Shown: one piece after another, positions 10,101 to 19,162 of the stretch | Layout of the letters: each line of letters begins with the position of its first letter | Numbering within the stretch: position 1 is the first letter of the stretch | NCBI RefSeq assembly: GCF_010093815.1 | Contig: NW_022985550.1 | Coordinates: 1,997,074 to 2,061,073, forward strand | DNA length: 64,000 nt | Source: Pseudovirgaria hyperparasitica | Lineage: Eukaryota > Ascomycota > Dothideomycetes > Acrospermales > Acrospermaceae | Direction of reading: 5' to 3' | Position numbers and translations under genes: made by a program | Notes under the pieces: model-generated | What the model saw: only the letters and a program-made list of their open reading frames with translations | Database searches by the model: none | Told to the model about the DNA's origin: nothing

Positions 10101-12755
10101 CCAGAAGAATGATAATCAGTACATCTACTCAAGTCGGGATGTCGTGCCATATAATCCTTACCTTTCAAAACGGTATAATGCGCATATCAATATCAAGTCG
10201 TGCCATGGTATGGACGTGTTTAAGTACGTATTCAAGTACGTATATAAGGGCCCAGATATGGCAAATGTCCTTATACAGCGCGACAACCTGAATCCTTCTA
10301 GGTCGCACCTAGACCTAGGGCAGCAGGTACATATAGGTGGTGTACGGCATCGCGGCCGTGGTAATAGTCGTGCTCGAGCTGGTCGTCAGCAGCAACAGAG
10401 TTATCGTAGTACTGGCGCAGAGTATCCTCCCCAGGATCAGATTCTTGATGAGACAAAGGTCTTTGTTAACGCACGCTATCTCTCTGGCTGCGAGGCTATC
10501 TGCGGCATTATGAGTCTACCATCCCACGGCCAGTTCCCCCCTGTACAGGTACTTGCCGTGCATGAGGAGGATCAGCAAATGGTTGTCTTCCAACACAGCG
10601 ACAATGACTTACCAGGGAATATATCTATCCCGGCGCGGGCTGGGAATACAATGCTAACTGAGTTCTTTGTCGTAAACCAGCAGCGTGCTATCGCAGGGCT
10701 ACCACGACTCTATTACATAGAGATTCCCCAGTATTACACCTGGATCCAGGATAAGGCATGGCGCGAGCGACGCGGCAAGTTCTCGATTGGTCGTCTACTC
10801 TGGGTGCCGTGGACAGCTGGGGAGGTATTCTATCTACGAACTCTGCTTCTCCATGTCCCTGGGCAGGTATCATTCGACGACATAAGGACATATAATAGTA
10901 TAGTATATCCTACATACCGCGACGCATGTGCTGCACGAGGACTGCTTCATGATAATGGTGAATACCGGCTGGCGCTTGCAGAGATTATAGGTACTTGGCC
11001 TGCAGCAGGCCTACGACAGACATTTGCTATCATGGTACAAGCCAACGACCAAGGTAGTAATCGAGATCTCTGGGACCAGTTTAAGGATGCCCTTAGCGAC
11101 GACTGTATCCACCAGCTCCGTGAGTACTTCCAGGTCCCTGAGCCAACAGTCGCACAGCGATATGAGCTAGCACTCTGCTATATTCGCGACTATCTCCAGC
11201 ATATGGGAACGGATATGAACCGTGTCGCACTCCCTACGCCAGCCTTTGATTGGCTCTGCACGACTGCACCAGATGGAAATCGTATCCTTTATGAGCAGAT
11301 AAACTGGCGTCGTGATGACCTGGCGCAGTTTATTACACAGTATCTCCCTGGTCTGAACCAGGAGCAGCGACATGCATACGACACCCTATTAGGCGCTGTA
11401 GAGGCTGGTCGTGGGGGGGTCTTCTTCCTTGATGGGCCTGGTGGAACAGGGAAGACACTGGTACAGAATCTGGTACTAGATACACTACGACTTTCTGGGA
11501 AAGTCGCACTAGCAACTGCCTCCTCTGGTATTGCTGCGATTCTTTTACATGGTGGCACGACAGCGCATTCCCGTTTTAAGATTCCCCTCCAGGTGGAGCG
11601 CGACACCAGCTGTAATATTAGCGCCAGTACCCATCTTGGCCGTACACTCTGCGCCGCAGATATGTGTTTCTGGGATGAGTGTGTGATGTCGCATCGATAT
11701 TCTATTGAGGCAGTAGATCGAACAATGCGCGACATCCGTAATCAGGATACAGAGGCGTTTGGTGGTATGGTAATGTGCTTCTGCGGCGACTTTCGACAGA
11801 CTCTCCCAATTGTCCCACGTGGTACTCGGTCGCAGATTGTCCAATCATGCCTAAAGAACTCATATCTCTGGCCCCAGGTCCATATACTGCGCCTTACTAC
11901 AAATATGCGTCTTTGGGCGCCTGGGATGACAGAGCGTCGTCGTGATGAGGTAGGGCGATTTGCGGCAAAGGTTCTTGACGTTGGGAATCGCTCTGGCCGT
12001 AATGGGTATACCGCTTGGGGTACCCAGCACTTTATACCTGGTCGCAGCCTAGATGTATTAGCAAGCCGAATCTTTCCTACTATACGACAGCCTGGGGGTC
12101 TTACCTTAGAGGCCCTCCAATCATCTGCTATTCTTGCCGCACATAACCAGAAAGTAGATGTGCTAAATGAATATCTACTGTCGCAGATACCAGGAGAAGT
12201 TACAACCCGATACTCGGTTGACGAACCAAAGGATAATAATAGTGCTAGCTTTACGACACTCGAGCAGATGAACGCATTTAAGGCACCAGGAATCCCACCA
12301 CATGAGCTGCGACTCAAGATTGGATGTGTCGTGATATTACTACGAAATATCAATCCAAGTGATTGTCTCTGTAATGGTACACGACTTCGAGTACTGGTAT
12401 TAATACTAGAACTATCACGGCGCAGATCCTCGGTACACGACGACATGGAGAGATAGTCCAACTCCCACGGATACCATTCGTCGCAGAGAAGCTAAAGGAT
12501 GGGATGGACTTCAAGCGACGCCAATTTCCAGTCAAGCTAGCATTTGCTATGACAATTAATAAGTCGCAGGGCCAGAGTCTTCAGAATGTAGGCCTTCTCT
12601 TAGACCCAGAGGTATTTGCCCATGGCCAGCTATATGTCGCTGTTAGCCGCGTTACCAACCCTGAGGGTATCCATATTATCCCACCTGATAATAATAAGTA
12701 TATGCCAGATGGTATGCTAAGGAACGTCGTATACCCTGAAGTCCTTTCTACCTAG
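7129..12755 (+). pseudogene. Helitron Rep-helicase (RepHel), two breaks
   Basis: One long coding frame starts at ATG 7129. The N-terminus is Gln/Arg/Ser-rich with three copies of an SSLDxLQQ unit. A zinc-finger-like part (CRFCDASFW then CCGNGKV) lies near 8200-8310, and an RG-repeat insertion lies near 9090-9165. The HUH Rep nuclease shows GLPHAHIL (HxH at 9793-9801) and the tyrosine motif KYVFKYVYKG near 10220-10255. The C-terminal Pif1/SF1B helicase shows Walker A GPGGTGKT (11434-11457), FWDE, FCGDFRQTLPIVPRG, TTNMR, and the late motif KSQGQSLQNV with YVAVSR. A TAA at 9394-9396 interrupts the frame and a one-base frame change occurs near 12393. Coding similarity continues past both to TAG 12753-12755. 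The protein nicks and unwinds DNA for rolling-circle transposition. Confidence 0.9.
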
Positions 12756-13183
12756 CTACGACGCTGGTCTTGCTCAAACTGCTCTACGATAGTCTTAAGC
12801 ATTTCCTCCTCTTCTGGTGCTATATTATCCCAGTCGTCCTGTCGCTCTTCACGTAGGCATTGTAGAAACCATCGCCTATATCCGCGACACGAATCATCTT
12901 GATCCCCACTCATATTTGAATTCTGTCGCGCTTCCAGTATTTTAATTAGACGTTTTCCTGGGTGCCGCACCTTCCATTTATGTGATATTCTCTTACACCT
13001 GTCGCAAAATGTGCTTGCCAGTATATTCATGTGTTTACCACGGTAGTCGAGTCGCGTATCGATTGGTAGGGTTATAATAAGCTCAGGTACTCTACGACGG
13101 TCGTAGATGCGGCGATATGCGTAGAGCTACTGAAATCGAGATCGCTGTTGTTTGCGCCAGCGGTAGGGCCAAATAATTGCCAT
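12752..13183 (-). pseudogene. Antisense Helitron ORF with CxxC motif, one internal stop
   Basis: From ATG 13183 the frame runs 143 codons to the stop at 12752, with a single TAG at codon 19 (13127-13129). It begins MAIIWPYRWRKQQRSRFQ, resumes with LYAYRRIYDRRR, then carries LDYRGKHMNILAST, FCDRCKR and a Glu/Asp-rich C-terminus. The MN..C..C..H spacing loosely recalls a motif seen near the N-terminus of many Helitron proteins, so this may be a detached or accessory element domain. Its end overlaps the RepHel stop tail-to-tail. Function unknown. Alternatively the TAG lies in an intron, since TTTCAG and CAGTAG are possible acceptors there. Confidence 0.5.
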
Positions 13184-13479
13184 ACCTATGTTATAGGATG
13201 TCGTAGATTAAGGAAGTTTCTTTTAATTTTAGGTGTTACACGTCGCCGTATAGTGGTAAGATTAATACCCTAAACTATTCTCCTTTAGGTTAGCGCTATA
13301 TCTCCTAGACTTCACGACTATATAGCTAAAAATTTTAAAATCACGACACTTATCATATACATCTAGACAGAATAGATATTAGAGAAAGAGCTTAGTATTC
13401 ATCTATGTAGAAGTACAGTCGCAATATAGAGTAGTACCGCCACCACCCCAACCAACCAGCCATGTGGCGACAGTACTAT

Positions 13480-14437
13480 CTACTCAGAGAAACCCTCAAA
13501 GTCAGTATCAGCCTCAGCGTCGTTAGCACGTTCCTCCATCTCCTTTGCAAGGTCGCGAAGTTCACGGGCGCGGCGGCGCATGGCCTCAGCATCCTCAGAG
13601 TCAACAGCCCAGGCGACAGTCTGAAGATCAGACTTCTTTGCAAGACGGCGCGGCGCAACTGGCCCAGAGGTCATCTTTGCGGCAGACGACTGGCGTGAGT
13701 GGGAGGGTCCACCGGCGTGCATAGAAGCAGCAGAAGACTGACGAGAGTGCGAGGCTTTACCGGCGCGGGCAGAGGTCTCAGCTGGCTTTTCTAATTATTG
13801 GTTAGAGATCTTTGTCGTAGTATAACCAAAAGAGATATAACTTACTTTCATCAGCTACGAAGGAACAGCGCGACCACTTGCCACCCATACCACAATTAGT
13901 ACACCCACCACGACCAAATGATGCCTGGAGGCCGGAGGGGGGAATGCGGCAGGACTTGAAGTGGCGTTTGTTCTTACGACAGGTCACACATGCCTTTACG
14001 GCAACCTTGGAGCGGACATGGATGAGAGCCGGGTGCCTGAAGTGAGGGCGGCTGAGATCGACCTTATGACGCCTGGTAGATGCGACATCAAGCTGCGCCA
14101 TCATTGGGATGAACTTCTTGATCTTAGCGTCATTCCCGGCGCGGAAACGCTCCAGATTTTCAACAGTGAGGCGCGCCTTAAAGTTCTTGCGGCCATCAGC
14201 TACATAGAGTTAGATAGTCTTCTTACTACGACGGTAGGTTGACTTACGAAGGATCTCTTCATCGTACTCACTATCAATACCTTCATGGGAGCTCTCTGTC
14301 TCAGGTGAGACACAGTAGTCGTCGTCGTGGGATTTTGGTGGCTGCTTTGGAGGGCCACGACCACCACTACCGCCACTTCCACTACGACCAGGAGTGCCAG
14401 TCGCGTGGCTACCAGGTGCATAGTCAACTGTTGCCAT
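13480..14437 (-). CDS. Helitron-borne spliced gene, six-cysteine zinc-finger protein
   Basis: Three exons, complement(join(13480..13790,13846..14199,14248..14437)), 284 residues, uninterrupted. Intron 1 (48 nt) has GTAAGT, CTAAC and TGTAG. Intron 2 (55 nt) has GTAAGT, CTAAC and TTAG. Residues 1-60 are Gly/Pro/Ser-rich. Residues 134-175 hold C-x2-C-x9-C-x15-C-x2-C-x8-C (CVTCRKNKRHF, CTNCGMGGKWSRC), a probable zinc-binding module that resembles fungal DUF3716 domains by my memory of that pattern. The C-terminal third has a duplicated SHSRQSSAA unit and an Arg/Glu-rich helix ending DFEGFSE. It lies antisense between the helicase gene and the element 3' end. It may be an accessory transposition or DNA-binding factor, or a captured host gene. 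Confidence 0.65.
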
Positions 14438-14548
14438 TGTCGTAGTAGGGATTGCTTGGTATAAGGGCCTATAACTTGATATTAGCCGTGTAAGAGTAGA
14501 GGAGAAGTTGCTTTAAGGTTGAGAAAATCAGAGGTGAAGATTTTTCAC

Positions 14549-14606
14549 TGCGCCGAGCTATAGCTTCGCTGCGCCGAGCTATAGCTTTACTACGCCAAGC
14601 TATAGT
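14549..14606. repeat. Three 21-bp tandem units with a palindromic core
   Basis: TGCGCCGAGCTATAGCTTCGC recurs with period 21 from 14549, 14570 and 14591, the third copy diverged. Units 1 and 2 contain the perfect palindrome AGCTATAGCT. The array lies about 110 nt upstream of the antisense gene start, a plausible binding-site cluster. Confidence 0.7.
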
Positions 14607-15007
14607 AAGAGAGTAGAGTAGGGTATAGAAGGTATAGGAATGAAGTCGTGATAGAAGGGGTAACTTACTTCGTTATTTTAATGATAAGGGCCTTCCTGGC
14701 GTAAAGTGGTGATAGTAGTAGCTAAAGGTGAGGTCGTAGAGAGATACCTTTATACTATGTAATATGAGCCCCGGATCAATACCGGCGCCACCTTTAGTCG
14801 TAGTGAATAGGATACATTTCTATTATCACTCTATTGTTCTACTAGCAATGACATCATATAGTGTTCTACCGACGGCAGAGAATTTTCTTATTGGCTACTA
14901 TTCCCTCCCTGCGACGGATAAAGACCATCTATTGGCTATCTACTTATATGTAAGGGATGAGGTTTTAGATATGTCGCCAAGAACTCACGATACTCCAGTT
15001 TAGTTAT

Positions 15008-15039
15008 GGCCTAAGGCCGTATATATATCACGTGATATA
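15008..15039. repeat. Two adjacent palindromes, one centred on CACGTG
   Basis: GGCCTAAGGCC at 15008-15018 and the perfect 16-bp palindrome TATATCACGTGATATA at 15024-15039. The second contains an E-box, the core site of fungal bHLH proteins. Confidence 0.65.
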
Positions 15040-15050
15040 GTCTCTTTCTA

Positions 15051-15099
15051 AGACTCCACTCCACGACACCACACTCTATAAGACTCCACTCCACGACAC
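15051..15099 (+). repeat. Direct repeat of 19 bp in the Helitron 3' region
   Basis: AGACTCCACTCCACGACAC occurs at 15051-15069 and again at 15081-15099. Confidence 0.75.
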
Positions 15100-15139
15100 T
15101 AATACCTTTAGAACCCTAGGAAAGTAGCCTTGAATTTAA

Positions 15140-15175
15140 GGCTGCTTGCAGCCTGCCGGCCGCAGGCCACCCTAG
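15140..15175 (+). repeat. Helitron 3' terminal hairpins and CTAG end
   Basis: Stem 1 is GGCTGC-TT-GCAGCC at 15140-15153. Stem 2 is GCCTGC-CGGCC-GCAGGC at 15151-15167. CACCCTAG follows to 15175. A GC hairpin a few bases before CTRR is the diagnostic Helitron 3' end and terminator of rolling-circle transfer. The two stems share three bases, so they may be alternatives. Confidence 0.85.
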
Positions 15176-15176
15176 T

Positions 15177-15523
15177 TCCAAAGGAATCATAAAAAGATGC
15201 AATGTTTTATCTAGCGCCCGCTAGCGCCCTCACCAAAATCACGTCTAAAAACTCACCTTTTGCCACATATTAAATTAACCAGGCCCTAATTCAAAAATCT
15301 GGTCCCCAGTTTTGTAGCCCTGCCTACGACGAGTATTTTCATATACTTTTTATCCTCTGCAGGGCTATACTCACGGACGAGATAGGTTTATAAGCCTCTG
15401 GTATCGCGTTTGGTAGCAGCTTGAAAATTCGCACGTCTTAGCCGTGGATTTTCCGGCGTGCCTTAGTGCCTTAGTGCCTTAAATTGAGACTGCACGCAGT
15501 CTGCCGGCCGCAGGCCACCCTAG
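15177..15523 (+). mobile_element. 347-bp internally deleted Helitron derivative, head-to-tail
   Basis: Bases 15177 to about 15465 match the first ~290 bp of the large element (6765 to about 7055) at roughly 90 percent by eye, mostly with transitions. They are followed directly by a 3' end homologous to 15130-15175, ending in CTAG at 15520-15523. There is no coding capacity. One T separates it from the large element and T follows its end, within a TATATA tract. GTGCCTTA is tandemly repeated three times at about 15458-15482, where the 5' and 3' parts join. Confidence 0.8.
15488..15523 (+). repeat. 3' terminal hairpins of the short Helitron copy
   Basis: Stem 1 is GACTGC-AC-GCAGTC at 15488-15501. 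It differs from the large copy at both sides of one pair (G-C replaced by A-T), so pairing is kept. The second stem (CTGC with GCAG) spans 15501-15513, then CACCCTAG. Confidence 0.8.
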
Positions 15524-15748
15524 TATATATATATATATATACAAGTCGTACACATGTACATGTATGTACACGCCACAACCAAACGCAGCGACGTCCACAC
15601 ACAATGCATCCTTTTTCTTTCTCAATCTATAACTATCCCTGAGACAATCTTACAGCACTTCTCCTATATATACATACACACACACACACATCCGCCTCCA
15701 TACACACACACATACAGACAGCCAGAAGATCTAAGCCCCGCCCCCCTT

Positions 15749-17253
15749 CTACCGCCGCCGCAAGTACCAATTAAACGCAAGCTGACTAGTCTCCATGTTA
15801 AACGGGGTGGGCACCTCCGCAATGCCGGCCCGCGCGACCGGATGGCGCAGATAGACGGCCGCGCAGACATTCTGGTTGACCTCGAGGTAGCGCGGGATGA
15901 AGGCGAAGGGGCTCATGTAGCGGCGGGGCTGCCAGGGGGTCTTGTAGGGCTTTGATTTATCGGCTGCCTGCTGCTCCTCGTGCGCGTCCTGGATGGCTTC
16001 TTGGATGGCTTGCTGGAGGTCTTGCTCTTCGGCTTCGGAGATGACGAGGTTTTGGTCGGTGGTGGTGGTGGAGGAGGTTGATTGATTGTCTGAGTTGGCG
16101 GTGGCGGAGTTGCGCGCTTTTGCGGGGGACATTTTGAGCTTGAGGGCTTCCATTTGGGCGACTAGGTCGTTGATTGTGGTGACTTGTTGGTGTTCTGCGG
16201 TCTTGCTGCTGCGGGAGAGGGTGCGGGAGACGAGTTTCTTGAAGGCGCGGATTTCTTGCTTGGTTTTGCCGGAGAGCTCTCTGGTTCGTGGGCTGGAGGC
16301 GATTTCCTTGGCGGCTGCGAGGATGGCTTTTAGGCGTTTGTGTGTGTCGGCGGGCGTGTCTGCTTCTTCTTCGTCTGCGTTCTCGGATTCGGGCTGGGTT
16401 GCGGCGGATTCAGAGGTTGTGGTTTCTGGTGATTCCTCTGCTGCTGCTTCTGCTTCGGCTCCTTCGTCTTGTTCGGTCTTTGTGGCGTTCTTGCTTCCCC
16501 GGGTCTTGAATGCTGTGACTTTTCTGCTTTTCATTCGCTGTCGTGTCCGGTGGTTGTTGACTTTCTTCGCGCCGGTCGCGAACATGACGCGGTCTGGTTC
16601 CACCTGGAACATGTCGCCCGGGTTGAGCAGGTAGCTGGGATGCCTGAACTGTGGCAGGCGTCAGTAGAATCGATGACTACGACGAATATCCACTTACGGG
16701 TTTGCCATTTACTTTAACATAGCCATGTACCACAAACTGTCTCGCTTGTCTGACACTGCTTGCAAACAACGCTCTCCAAATTGCCATATCCAGACGTCTT
16801 TCGATGGGGAAATAAGTCATCTGCATGTAAGGCGTCGTCGAATCTAGTATTTTATTGTCCTTCCGGGAATCTGAGCTTAGACCAGAGCCACGACCCATTG
16901 CTAGCTCGGAGCCGTCGTGTTTGGCCATGTATTTCGGATCCATGCTGACCACGGCCGGAAGCTTCTTGCTGAACATGCGTTGCCATTTCTTCTCGCGAAT
17001 CACCTCCCCGTGGTACGCTCGCGTCGCCTTCTTCGCAGCCCATTTCTGCTGGAAGTAGGTCCTAGAAGCTTCGTTCGCCCGTCGATTGCGGTCAAGATTG
17101 AAGAGTGTATATTTGTTCCAATCCGCTCGGATTTTCTGTTTGCAGATAATAGAGTCAGCCTTGCCAATTGAACATGAAGACAAAGAAAAGAAAACAAGAA
17201 GAACAGAGCTAGCATACCGCCGCTTTCAGGCTTCGAAACTTCTGCCGGGACAT
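15749..17253 (-). CDS. NAM9: Mitochondrial small ribosomal subunit protein uS4m
   Basis: Three exons, complement(join(15749..16648,16698..17135,17218..17253)), 457 residues. Exon 1 encodes [12 protein letters not shown] and joins [14 protein letters not shown], matching the conserved start of the Nam9 family. The chosen start therefore uses the ATG at 17253 rather than the upstream ATG at 17290. The S4 RNA-binding domain is clear: [34 protein letters not shown], then [21 protein letters not shown] across intron 2 (GTAAGT to CCACAG). An acidic Ala/Glu-rich insertion precedes the C-terminal block, which ends [20 protein letters not shown]. It binds 12S-type rRNA early in mitoribosome assembly. 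Identity is confident. Confidence 0.92.
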
Positions 17254-17753
17254 TATTGACGGTGTTGGGGATGTGGTCGCATGGGGGCATGGGTCACGGC
17301 CAAAGGAGATGTTCTTGACAAAATCCGTAAATCAGGAAAGGCGTCCGTGCACTTTCTAGTCCACGCCAAGCTTACCGCCCGCCCGCAATTTCTTTGCGCG
17401 CGCATGCGATGGAGCGGAGCTACCTGTGCAATTATTTCTTGCGGTTTTCACTTTTGCAATCTTCGTTCACTGCATTCTCGCACACCTGTGTTCACGACAC
17501 AATAGCTGCGATTCGGACCTCTTGCTATTGAGGATCAACCATCGCCATATATATAGATTGCATGCGCCTCGCATATCTCGCAAGATTTTCGCCTCATCTG
17601 CACCCCCACCTGCATCCAATCCAAGCCTTCTTAGACCTTTCTTGACGATCAACAGCTTTCGCGACCTCCTACACCTTAACGTGCACTTTCCTACCTCCAA
17701 CTGAACGTTTCGAACAGCAAATCCCCACGTCAATCGTCGCTGCTGCTGTCGCA
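17254..17753. promoter_or_regulatory. Divergent promoter region NAM9 / La
   Basis: 500 nt separating the two divergent starts. The part before the La ATG is C/T-rich, as in many fungal leaders. No specific site assigned. Confidence 0.45.
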
Positions 17754-19162
17754 ATGGCTGATATTAAAGCTCAAGAGGCACCCCTCGCGCACACTGCAGC
17801 GGAGGCTCCTGCAAGCACGGAAAAGCCTGAGTCAACCAGTGTTGAGTCTGGCACGCAAGAGAAGGCATCAGAGGCCGCTACTGTAAAGTCGGATACGAAC
17901 GGCACTACCGATGTCAAGAGTGAGCTGTCTGAGTCATCAAAGTCATGAGTCGTCATTAACACGCTACAGCCACCTCAAACGAGGCTTCCAAACCCATTGA
18001 GGAATCAAAGAATGGCAGTGCCCCCGAAGACTCTGCTACCAATCCAGATGACGCGGATAAGCCCCAGAAGTCGGTTGAGCCTGCTGAGAACAAGGATTCC
18101 AGCAACGGCAAGCGAAAAGGTCGGCCCAACGGCAGCAAGGCAGACTTCAGCCAGCTTCCCCAATCCAGCGACCCTGACGAGATTCGCCGACAGGTCGAAT
18201 TCTACTTTTCCGATTCAAACCTTCCGCAGGACAGGTTTCTCTTCAACCGAATTGAGGGCTATAAAAACAAGCCCATCGACATCAAGGTCGTCGCAGATTT
18301 CGGCCGTATGAAGCGCTTCCAACCTTATACTGCCGTTGTCGACGCTCTGAAGGAAAGCAAGGTACTCGAGGTCATCGAAGGCGAAAAGATCCGTCGCCGG
18401 GAACCTATTGATGAAGCCTACGGAACCGAACTTTCAACCACCAACCCTGAGGGTGGTCCTGCTGGAAAGGCTGCGCAGATTTGGAGTGATAAAACTATGC
18501 CACGCAGCGTCTATGTAAAGGGCTTTGGCTCTCGGAATGAGAATGCCACGACCCAGATCGACCTTGAGAAGTTCTTCGATACATGGGGCCCGATTAGGTC
18601 CGTTCGCCTTCGTCGTGGTGGAGACAGGGGCTTCAAGGGCAGCGTCTTCGTCGAATTCGAGGATGAGAAGGCTCAGCAGGCCTTCCTTGCCCTCGACCCA
18701 AAACCGAAGTACAACGGCGCTGATCTTCTGATCAAGTCGAAGAAGCAGTACTGTGACGAGAAGGTCGAAGAGAAGATTGCGAATGGCGAGCTGGACCGGG
18801 ACGACGTCAACAAGCAGAACAAGGGCGGCAACAGAGGTGGCAGGGGTGGTAACAGAGGAGGTAACAGGGGCGGTAACAACCGCAATTCGCGAGGCAACGG
18901 GCGGGGCAATCGAGGATCCGGACGTCATGGCCGAGGCGGGGGCAGAGGCCGCGACGACAACAGGGGCTCAGGCCGAGATGGAAATGATGGCACGTCGAAG
19001 GGAAGTGAGAAGATGAATGTTGATCAGAAGGCGGCTGAGGCCAAGAGCACCACTGAGAATGGCCAGCAAAATGCTGTGGAAAAGGACACAACCAGCAAGA
19101 AGCGCTCTGCCGAGGATGACGCCGGGCCTGACGGTGAAGCCAAGAAGACAAAGAGTTCATGA
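17754..19162 (+). CDS. LHP1: La ribonucleoprotein (LHP1-like)
   Basis: Two exons, join(17754..17919,17970..19162), 452 residues. The 50-nt intron (GTGAGC, TTAAC, CTACAG) splits an ACC codon. The first ~120 residues are acidic Ser/Glu/Lys-rich. The La motif follows at about 125-210 (IRRQVEFYFSDSNLPQDRFL, AVVDALKESKVLEV), then an RRM at about 234-320 (RSVYVKGFG as RNP2, GFKGSVFVEFED as RNP1). The C-terminal ~100 residues are RGG/GNRGG repeats and a Lys-rich tail suited to nuclear localisation. La proteins bind 3' UUU-OH of RNA polymerase III transcripts and protect tRNA and snRNA precursors. The long RGG tail is common in filamentous fungi. Confidence 0.92.

Larger units (their letters stand above)
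14438..15139. other. Non-coding 3' part of the Helitron
   Basis: About 700 nt between the antisense gene start and the terminal hairpins. It contains a 21-bp palindromic array, an E-box palindrome and a 19-bp direct repeat (listed separately). The rest is AT-rich with frequent CGAC/GTCG. It should include the promoter of the antisense gene. Confidence 0.5.
6765..15175 (+). mobile_element. Helitron rolling-circle transposon, about 8.4 kb, near-complete
   Basis: The proposed 5' end is TCC at 6765 and the 3' end is CTAG at 15172-15175, preceded by a GC-rich hairpin as in canonical Helitrons. It encodes a Rep plus Pif1-type helicase protein (7129-12755) and two antisense genes (12752-13183 and 13480-14437). 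The 5' boundary rests on homology with the neighbouring short copy, which starts at the same point. The base before 6765 and the base after 15175 are both T, so the insertion appears to be T|T rather than the usual A|T, unless the 5' end is one base earlier. Helitrons make no target duplication, and none is seen. The helicase gene has one in-frame stop and one frameshift, so this copy is probably not autonomous now but is young. Confidence 0.85.

Noticed and set aside
14764-15003. 79-codon frame near the Helitron 3' end
   Set aside because: No motif and no splice or conservation evidence. It could be an element ORF but cannot be supported.
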